Shown piece by piece: positions 1-4,298 of a DNA stretch of 6,740 nt. The position numbers and the translations under genes were made by a program. Positions within the stretch are counted from its first letter, which is position 1. Every line of letters starts with the position of its first letter. Below the pieces are notes generated by a model. That model did not search any database, was not told where the DNA came from, and worked only from the letters and a program-made list of their open reading frames with translations. Origin of the DNA: an uncultured Bacilli bacterium (lineage in GTDB: Bacteria; Bacillota_I; Bacilli_A; RF39; UBA660). The stretch spans positions 1-6,740 of the forward strand of contig CAKPJE010000057.1 of the NCBI GenBank assembly GCA_934162555.1, read 5' to 3'.

Positions 1-97
1 CTTTGGCATTAGTAAAGTGTTTATTTAATTCTTTTTCAACTGCAAGAGCGCAATTGGCACAGTCTAGATTGTTAATATTAAATTTATATTTTTTCAT
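1..97 (-). CDS. N-terminal fragment of a heavy-metal-associated-domain protein, probably a Zn/Cd-type P-type ATPase (cut by window edge)
   Basis: Translating the minus strand from the ATG at 97-95 gives 32 residues, MKKYKFNINNLDCANCALAV followed by EKELNKHFTNAK, open to the window edge. LDCANC is the metal-binding C-x-x-C loop of the HMA fold, here in the first 16 residues, as in CadA/ZntA-type soft-metal P-type ATPases of Bacillota, which export Zn, Cd or Pb across the membrane. The ATPase core (phosphorylation DKTGT, CPC membrane motif) lies outside the window, so a stand-alone HMA chaperone or another HMA protein cannot be excluded. A strong ribosome site (AGAGGAGGT, 103-111) and a perfect sigma-A-type promoter (115-143) precede it. 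It is transcribed divergently from the tetR-family gene, which suggests that protein controls it. A plus-strand open frame over the same bases is its antisense shadow. Confidence 0.8.
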   Translation of the reverse strand, partial: MKKYKFNINNLDCANCALAVEKELNKHFTNAK

Positions 98-102
98 TTT
101 TT

Positions 103-111
103 ACCTCCTCT
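103..111 (-). promoter_or_regulatory. Ribosome binding site of the HMA/ATPase gene
   Basis: AGAGGAGGT on the minus strand, five A residues before the ATG at 97. It is a near-perfect anti-16S match and it fixes the start of this otherwise unlisted gene. Confidence 0.85.
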
Positions 112-114
112 ATA

Positions 115-143
115 ATTATACGTTTTATTGTACATCATGTCAA
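115..143 (-). promoter_or_regulatory. Perfect consensus promoter for the HMA/ATPase gene
   Basis: On the minus strand, TTGACA (143-138), a 17-bp spacer (137-121) and TATAAT (120-115) match the sigma-A/sigma-70 consensus at all 12 positions with ideal spacing. Transcription should start near 108-109, giving a leader of only about 12 nt that begins with the ribosome site. A promoter this strong normally needs repression, and inverted repeats overlap and flank its -35 box. Confidence 0.85.
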
Positions 144-149
144 TACAAT
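127..149. promoter_or_regulatory. Candidate operator 1, inverted repeat over the ATPase -35 box
   Basis: ATTGTA (127-132) and TACAAT (144-149) form a perfect 6-bp inverted repeat around an 11-bp centre. Nested inside is the 9-bp palindrome ACAT-C-ATGT (132-140). The repeat covers the -35 hexamer (138-143) and part of the spacer of the ATPase promoter, where a bound TetR dimer would block RNA polymerase. Short AT-rich palindromes occur by chance in such DNA, so assignment to this regulator is inference. Confidence 0.45.
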
Positions 150-168
150 GTGATATTTTTATCATATT
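147..168. promoter_or_regulatory. Candidate operator 2, inverted repeat between the divergent promoters
   Basis: TGATA (151-155) and TATCA (160-164) form a perfect inverted repeat around TTTT. Extending outward gives arms of 9 bp (147-155 and 160-168) with one mismatch (G150/T165). It sits just upstream of both -35 boxes, only 1 bp from the tetR -35, so a regulator bound here could act on either promoter. The binding protein is inferred only from position. Confidence 0.4.
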
Positions 169-169
169 T

Positions 170-198
170 TTGTATTTTTTTTATTTTTGTTATATAAT
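170..198 (+). promoter_or_regulatory. Probable promoter of the tetR-family gene
   Basis: TTGTAT (170-175), a 17-bp spacer and a perfect TATAAT (193-198). The -35 matches the consensus only in TTG, so this is weaker than the divergent promoter. The spacer includes most of a run of eight T (175-182). Start of transcription is expected near 205, right at the GGAAGTG ribosome site (206-212). Confidence 0.6.
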
Positions 199-217
199 AC
201 TTTTTGGAAGTGATTGT

Positions 218-808
218 ATGTCTAATATTAGAATGCCCAAACAAAAGAGATCTATTGAAAAAAGAAATAGAATTATTGAAAGGGGTTTTGAACTTATTTG
301 TAAGAACGGCTACTATAATACTACTACAAATGATATAGCAAAATATGCTGATGTTTCTACGGGTATTGTTTATCAGTATTTTAATGATAAGAAAGAAATT
401 TTTTTAGAGGGTATTGATTTATATTATAATAGTATTATGTTCCCTATTCTTGATGTTTTGGATAATCAAAATAATTTAGATGATATTATAAATGAAATTA
501 TTAATAAGTTTATTTTAAAACATACTTTGTCAAAGAATGCTCATGAAGAAATAATTGCATTATCGCATTTGGATAGTGATGTATCAAAAATTTTTCATGA
601 GAAAGAACTTGAAATGACCAATAAAGTAATTGAGTTTTTAGATAAATTGAATATTAATTTAGATAATAAAAAGGAAAAAGTCCATATTATTGTTGGTTTG
701 ATTGAAAATTTATGTCATAGTATTATTTATCATAATGATGGATGCTTTAATTATGATGAGATGAAAAAAGAAGTTACTTTAGTTATAAAGTTTATTATAA
801 ATAGTTAA
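218..808 (+). CDS. TetR/AcrR-family transcriptional regulator
   Basis: A 196-residue protein of typical TetR length. The N-terminal DNA-binding domain spans about residues 12-60, with the helix-turn-helix at about 36-55 (TTNDIAKYADVSTGIVYQYF), a textbook TetR signature ending in the usual Y-F-x-x-K-x-x-I/L. Residues 65-196 form the helical ligand-binding and dimer domain, which is too variable to name a ligand. It is rich in possible metal or redox ligands: H102, H109, H117, H127, H156, C166, H167, H172 and C176. I chose the ATG at 218 because GGAAGTG precedes it by 5 nt and the residues after it begin the TetR fold. The open frame reaches an earlier ATG at 128, but that adds 30 hydrophobic residues and lies upstream of the promoter. 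It is likely a local repressor of the divergent metal-transport gene and perhaps of itself. No clear terminator follows, so some read-through into the tRNA is possible. Confidence 0.88.
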   Translation: MSNIRMPKQKRSIEKRNRIIERGFELICKNGYYNTTTNDIAKYADVSTGIVYQYFNDKKEIFLEGIDLYYNSIMFPILDVLDNQNNLDDIINEIINKFILKHTLSKNAHEEIIALSHLDSDVSKIFHEKELEMTNKVIEFLDKLNINLDNKKEKVHIIVGLIENLCHSIIYHNDGCFNYDEMKKEVTLVIKFIINS

Positions 809-835
809 TTTTCTTTAAAAATATCATAAAATGTA

Positions 836-864
836 TTGTAATTAATTTTAGTTTTTGCTATAAT
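836..864 (+). promoter_or_regulatory. Promoter of tRNA-Cys
   Basis: TTGTAA (836-841, four of six matches), a 17-bp spacer and TATAAT (859-864) with an upstream TG at 856-857, making an extended -10. The mature tRNA begins 10 nt after the -10 box, so the 5' leader would be only a few nucleotides. Confidence 0.65.
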
Positions 865-874
865 TAACTTACAT

Positions 875-948
875 GGAGCCATAGCCAAGTGGTAAGGCGT
901 GGGACTGCAACTCCCTGATCGTTGGTTCAAATCCGACTGGCTCCTCCA
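875..948 (+). tRNA. tRNA-Cys (anticodon GCA)
   Basis: A full 74-nt cloverleaf. Acceptor arms GGAGCCA (875-881) and TGGCTCC (938-944) pair completely. The D stem is GCC/GGC (884-886 and 896-898). The anticodon loop CTGCAAC (905-911) has GCA at 907-909, which reads UGC/UGU. The T arm is GTTGG (921-925), loop TTCAAAT, CCGAC (933-937), with one G-T pair. The discriminator base is U73 (945), the known cysteine identity element, and CCA (946-948) is encoded. The outermost anticodon-stem pair is a T900-T916 mismatch. It stands alone, with its own promoter and terminator. Confidence 0.97.
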
Positions 949-959
949 ATATAATATTT

Positions 960-985
960 AATCGAACATTTAGTTCGATTTTTTT
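960..985 (+). terminator. Rho-independent terminator of tRNA-Cys
   Basis: AATCGAAC (960-967), a 5-nt loop, GTTCGATT (973-980), then a T run to 985. The perfect 8-bp stem with seven T begins 11 nt after the tRNA CCA. Confidence 0.88.
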
Positions 986-1013
986 ATAAAATTTTAAAAT
1001 TATTTATTATAAT

Positions 1014-1050
1014 AAAATAAAATCGGCATAACCGATTTTATTTTTCTTTT
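1014..1050. terminator. Bidirectional terminator between tRNA-Cys and the LTA-synthase-family gene
   Basis: TAAAATCGG (1018-1026), loop CATAA, CCGATTTTA (1032-1040) form a perfect 9-bp stem. On the minus strand it is followed by TTTTATT and ends the LTA-synthase-family transcript; on the plus strand it is followed by TTTTTCTTTT (1041-1050) and could back up the tRNA terminator. The gene's stop codon (1038-1040) lies inside the stem. Confidence 0.8.
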
Positions 1051-2978
1051 AAGCTAATTGTTGCTTCTTCATTTTTTCTAATTAAATCATACATAATAAT
1101 ATAATTAGATATATTTATTTTATTTTGAGCAATCAAATTATTTTGTTCTATGTAATCATTTTTAACAACTAATTTATCTTCTAGTGCTTTAAATGAATCT
1201 CTTTTAGTATCATAATACATTTTATCAGTAAGCCAGTTACCATTTGGGAATACAACGATATTATCGCTATCATCGAATATATCACTTCCTAAAGTATATT
1301 TAGTTTCAAATCCAAACATATTTGCAATCGTTGGGAAAGTATCCAACATAGAAGATACTTTACTAATAACTTTTGGTTCAATATCTTTAGAATAAATAAT
1401 AAATGGTACGCTTCTTAATAATTCATAGTCAATATCATCAATTACTTTATAATCTAATGAATCTTTTTCAATAACTTTTCCTGTTTGTCTATCATAGTTA
1501 TAAAAATATTCAAATTGACTCTTTTTAATTTTGGCATCATGATCACCATATATAATTAAAACTGTATTATCTAATAATCCTTCTTTTTCAAGTCCATTTA
1601 TGAATTCTCCTAATGCTTTATCTGCATAATGAACTGATTTAATATAACTTCCTAAAATGGTTCCTTCTAAATAATTATCCATAATTAATTTACCATTTTT
1701 ATCATAATGATATGAAGATACATCAAAATTAGATAAATCTTTTCCTTCGTTTGTAAAAGGAGTATGATTCGATAATGTTATTAATGTTCCATAGAAATTT
1801 TGGCCTTTTTCATTTATTTCTTTTAATTTTACTAATGATTGCCTAAAAAATGATTCATCAGATAGTCCTAAACCAATTGTTTCATCAATTATATAATCAC
1901 TTTCATAATTATAAAATTTTTGATAACCTAAACTATTATACATAATGTTTCTATTCCAAAATGTTCCATTATTGGCATGCATTGAAAATGTATAATAACC
2001 AGCGTCGTTAAATTTTTTTTGGATTGTTTCATATTTTCTATTCCAGTAATTTATAAATACTGTTCCGTTATTTGTTGGTAAAAGTGATGTTGAAAATGTA
2101 AATTCGGAATCACTTGATGTACCTACACTATCTAGGGCATAAAAATTATTAAAGTATAAACTTTTATTTATTAATTTATTTAGATTAGGCGTTATTTCTT
2201 TACCATTTATTTTTTTATTGATAACAAAATTTTGTAAACTTTCTGCATGTATTACTAATACATTTTTTCCATTAAAAATATTGGTATATTCATTTGTTTG
2301 TTTTATGTTAGGCTTACTATAATATTCTCTAAATACTTTAGATGCATTATCACTTCCAAATAGGTTTACTAGTGATGGTTTTAAACTGACAACAAAATCA
2401 TCTATTTGATATATATATGTACCAAATTGCATTACTACATATCCCCTATTCCAATTTTTCCATATTCTGGCATAATCTTTACCTTTATAGAATGGTGCAA
2501 GTAATGCGAGTAAAATGATACCACTTAAGAATACAAATTGAAATTTTGATTTATTTTTTTCTGGACCAATTAATTTATACATAATAATAAATATTGGGAT
2601 TTGTAAAAAGAATAAAAAATCTTTAAATTCTATAATATTATCTACAACTGCATTTCCTACATCTTTTAAAAAGGTTATTGAGCCTATTAAAGATATTGAT
2701 ATAAATGATAAATAATTGTTGTAGTAAACGCTGTTTGAAAAACATATGGATGACCCTATGATTGTCATTATTAATAGATATATGTATCTATTTTTAGTTT
2801 TGAATAGATAAGAAAATGATCCTATTACAATTATTGTTCCTAAATCAGCTATAAATGGTTTAATGTTAAAGTAATTTTTTACGGTTAAAAATCTTAATAA
2901 TGTACTTGTTAATAAATTACATATTATGTAGATTAAAAATAATTTATTTGTACATATAAATTCTTTAATTTTTTTCAT
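1038..2978 (-). CDS. LTA synthase family protein (membrane sulfatase-like phosphoglycerol transferase)
   Basis: 646 residues, the usual LtaS length. Five or six membrane segments occupy about residues 13-163 (roughly 13-30, 42-60, 66-84, 90-104, 119-136, 147-163), followed by an extracellular sulfatase-fold domain, about 235-575. LtaS enzymes move glycerol-phosphate from phosphatidylglycerol to build lipoteichoic acid outside the membrane. Residues matching S. aureus LtaS are E246 (HAES; E255), R343 in FWNR (R356), H405 in LSNHTPF (H416) and D479-H480 in YGDHD (D475, H476). The nucleophile region reads VGTSSDSEF (285-293), so the position of catalytic Thr300 is Ser288, with Thr one residue earlier. 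The start at ATG 2978 is preceded by GAGGCG (2983-2988); a TTG five codons upstream is less likely because it precedes that site. It stands alone with its own promoter and terminator. A related phosphoglycerol transferase of another polymer is possible. Confidence 0.92.
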   Translation of the reverse strand: MKKIKEFICTNKLFLIYIICNLLTSTLLRFLTVKNYFNIKPFIADLGTIIVIGSFSYLFKTKNRYIYLLIMTIIGSSICFSNSVYYNNYLSFISISLIGSITFLKDVGNAVVDNIIEFKDFLFFLQIPIFIIMYKLIGPEKNKSKFQFVFLSGIILLALLAPFYKGKDYARIWKNWNRGYVVMQFGTYIYQIDDFVVSLKPSLVNLFGSDNASKVFREYYSKPNIKQTNEYTNIFNGKNVLVIHAESLQNFVINKKINGKEITPNLNKLINKSLYFNNFYALDSVGTSSDSEFTFSTSLLPTNNGTVFINYWNRKYETIQKKFNDAGYYTFSMHANNGTFWNRNIMYNSLGYQKFYNYESDYIIDETIGLGLSDESFFRQSLVKLKEINEKGQNFYGTLITLSNHTPFTNEGKDLSNFDVSSYHYDKNGKLIMDNYLEGTILGSYIKSVHYADKALGEFINGLEKEGLLDNTVLIIYGDHDAKIKKSQFEYFYNYDRQTGKVIEKDSLDYKVIDDIDYELLRSVPFIIYSKDIEPKVISKVSSMLDTFPTIANMFGFETKYTLGSDIFDDSDNIVVFPNGNWLTDKMYYDTKRDSFKALEDKLVVKNDYIEQNNLIAQNKINISNYIIMYDLIRKNEEATISLKEK

Positions 2979-2994
2979 GGTTCGCCTCATCAAA

Positions 2995-3023
2995 ATTATA
3001 ACACATATTACTATAAAAAAAAA
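2995..3023 (-). promoter_or_regulatory. Probable promoter of the LTA-synthase-family gene
   Basis: On the minus strand a perfect TATAAT (3000-2995) is preceded by TGT, an extended -10. At 17-bp spacing the -35 region falls in a nine-T run (3023-3015 on the minus strand) and is poor. The -10 lies 16 nt from the ATG, so the leader would be about 10 nt. Confidence 0.6.
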
Positions 3024-3059
3024 GAACTATATATTTTTAATATATTTGCTTTGACACTT

Positions 3060-3084
3060 AAAAAGTTCTATTTCTAGAACTTTT
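3060..3084 (-). terminator. Probable terminator of the short exported-protein gene
   Basis: On the minus strand AAAAGTTCTA, a GAAA tetraloop, TAGAACTTTT form a perfect 10-bp stem followed by one more T. It overlaps the stop codon (3083-3085). The T run is short, so termination may be partial, with some read-through toward the LTA-synthase-family gene. Confidence 0.6.
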
Positions 3085-3352
3085 ATGATATCAAACTACC
3101 CTTTACTACATTGCTACCACTATCAGCAGGTATAATATTTCTATTTGTTAAACTTGGATTTTCAGCTGTATCATATAAATTTATGCTTGTAAATTTTTCA
3201 TTGTTATGATATACATCGAATGTAAATTTACCTGTTTTTGCTGTTATTTTTCCATTTACTACTCTCATATAGTAGGCATATGTTCCAACATACACTAGAA
3301 TTAAGGTAAGTAATATTAAACTTAAACTCATTAATTTTTTATATTTTTGCAC
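3083..3352 (-). CDS. Short TasA/CalY-like exported protein, probably truncated
   Basis: 89 residues. A basic start (KYKK) and hydrophobic core (about 8-23) lead to GTYAYY (24-29), resembling the SipW-type signal peptides of TasA and camelysin. Then TGKFTFDVYH and NRNIIPADSGS recall the conserved start of that beta-sandwich family (F-x-x-G-x-x-x-x-x-V, then N-I-x-P-G-D). Family members are normally well over 120 residues; here the frame stops about nine residues after DSGS, and no other frame continues it. The start is also poor: GTG at 3352 directly abuts AAGGA, an in-frame TAA lies just upstream, and the next ATG (3331) is about 20 nt from AAGGAG. No convincing promoter is visible and the YihY terminator lies upstream. 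These features suggest a decayed gene, but the well-formed hairpin at its stop is what an intact gene would have. Function unassigned; fibre or surface roles are known only for full-length relatives. Confidence 0.55.
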   Translation of the reverse strand: MQKYKKLMSLSLILLTLILVYVGTYAYYMRVVNGKITAKTGKFTFDVYHNNEKFTSINLYDTAENPSLTNRNIIPADSGSNVVKGSLIS

Positions 3353-3426
3353 TCCTTAAGCACTATTTCGACTATTAAGATTTCTATCCCATATAAATTC
3401 TATTATTAAATAGCTAAAAATTCATC

Positions 3427-3451
3427 AAAAAAGATGAAAAATTTCATCTTT
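3427..3451 (-). terminator. Terminator of the YihY operon
   Basis: On the minus strand AAAGATGAAA (3451-3442), two loop bases and TTTCATCTTT (3439-3430) are complementary, the inner A-T pairs probably opening to form the loop, followed by a T run down to 3427. The first arm overlaps the yihY stop codon (3450-3452). Confidence 0.82.
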
Positions 3452-4298
3452 ATACTTTCTTTTCTAAATTTTCTTGTTCACTCTTATTATGCATATAAAC
3501 AGCAGAATTAATACTAATCCCAATTACCAAAACATAAGATAACATATAAATCCATACCATAAACATAATAATAGTAGAAATACTACCATAGAAAACACTA
3601 TAATCAGCTATATTAATAGTATAAAAACTATAAATTGCTGTAATTACCATCCAAGCAATAGTAGTAAATAATGTTCCTAAATTAGTAGTTTTATTACTAA
3701 CATGAGGTGGTATAAGCATTGCAAAGATAATCTTTAAAGTAAAAAATATAAACAATGCCATAATAGGCCACTTTAAATATGAAAATAAATTATATATCGT
3801 TTTAGTAATCATTTGGATCTTTTCAATACTCATAATAAAATTAAGAATCTGATCACCAAATGCTAGTATAACAGAAATAGCAATAAACATGAAAACCAAA
3901 ATAATAGTCATTATAATAGATTTAACACGCCTTTTAATTTCATTATCCTGTGGTACCTCATAAATAGCATTAGTTGCAACTAAAATTGACCAAGGACCAT
4001 TTGATGCAACATAAAAACCAATAATAGTAAACACAATTATATTACCAGTACTAGCAGTACCATGAATAAGTAAAAATTCAGATAAACTAGGAGGTAACAC
4101 ACCACCAAACCATTCAATTAAATTAGATAAAGAAACATTAAACTTGGATGCTACAAAACCAACTAAAGTAATAATTGGGAAAATAGCCAAAAAAAGGGAA
4201 AAGGCAACTTGACCAGGAAGTATTAACATCGTTGGCTTTTGTGTAATCTCAAAAATCCTTTTAACTCCTTTTTTTATTTTTTTTAAAACCTTTTTCAT
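3450..4298 (-). CDS. yihY: YihY/virulence factor BrkB family membrane protein
   Basis: 282 residues, typical of the family. After a basic N-terminus (KKVLKKIKKGVKR) come about six membrane segments, near 32-52, 86-107, 128-148, 172-194, 208-228 and 239-265. Family signatures are the early A-F-S-L-F-L-A-I-F-P block (32-41), N-G-P-W followed by NAIYEV (100-103, 110-115), and YGSISTIIMFMVWIYMLSYV (237-256) ending in INSA. The molecular function of this widespread family is not settled; its old 'ribonuclease BN' label is a known misannotation. The start overlaps the sensor gene's stop in ATGA (4295-4298), so translation is probably coupled, with a modest AAGGAAG (4309-4315) 10 nt upstream. It is the last gene of the operon and ends in a terminator. 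No unusual residues were seen. Confidence 0.92.
   Translation of the reverse strand: MKKVLKKIKKGVKRIFEITQKPTMLILPGQVAFSLFLAIFPIITLVGFVASKFNVSLSNLIEWFGGVLPPSLSEFLLIHGTASTGNIIVFTIIGFYVASNGPWSILVATNAIYEVPQDNEIKRRVKSIIMTIILVFMFIAISVILAFGDQILNFIMSIEKIQMITKTIYNLFSYLKWPIMALFIFFTLKIIFAMLIPPHVSNKTTNLGTLFTTIAWMVITAIYSFYTINIADYSVFYGSISTIIMFMVWIYMLSYVLVIGISINSAVYMHNKSEQENLEKKV

Noticed and set aside
3..197. Plus-strand open frame of 64 codons at the left edge
   Set aside because: It is antisense to the HMA/ATPase gene, has no ribosome site, and its hydrophobic tail is translated AT-rich promoter DNA.
128..217. Earlier ATG giving a 30-residue longer TetR protein
   Set aside because: The extension is a Phe/Ile/Tyr-rich translation of the promoter region and starts upstream of the tetR -10 box; ATG 218 has a ribosome site and fits the family.
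875..985. tRNA-Cys as an integration site for a mobile element
   Set aside because: No direct repeat of the tRNA 3' end, integrase or other mobile gene is seen in the window.
2979..2993. TTG start five codons upstream of the LTA-synthase-family ATG
   Set aside because: It precedes the GAGGCG ribosome site and overlaps the expected transcript start, so ATG 2978 is preferred.
3015..3023. Nine-base homopolymer in the LTA promoter (and an eight-T run at 175-182 in the tetR promoter) as phase-variation switches
   Set aside because: Such runs are expected by chance in DNA this AT-rich, and nothing shows length variation; only multi-strain reads could decide.
3051..3056. TTGACA on the plus strand as a promoter
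   Set aside because: No -10-like hexamer lies at 16-18 bp downstream (the region is the hairpin arm), and no plus-strand gene follows.
4295..4297. Alternative genetic code with TGA read as Trp
   Set aside because: TGA ends the sensor gene at the expected place and Trp residues in the proteins are TGG, so the standard bacterial code fits.
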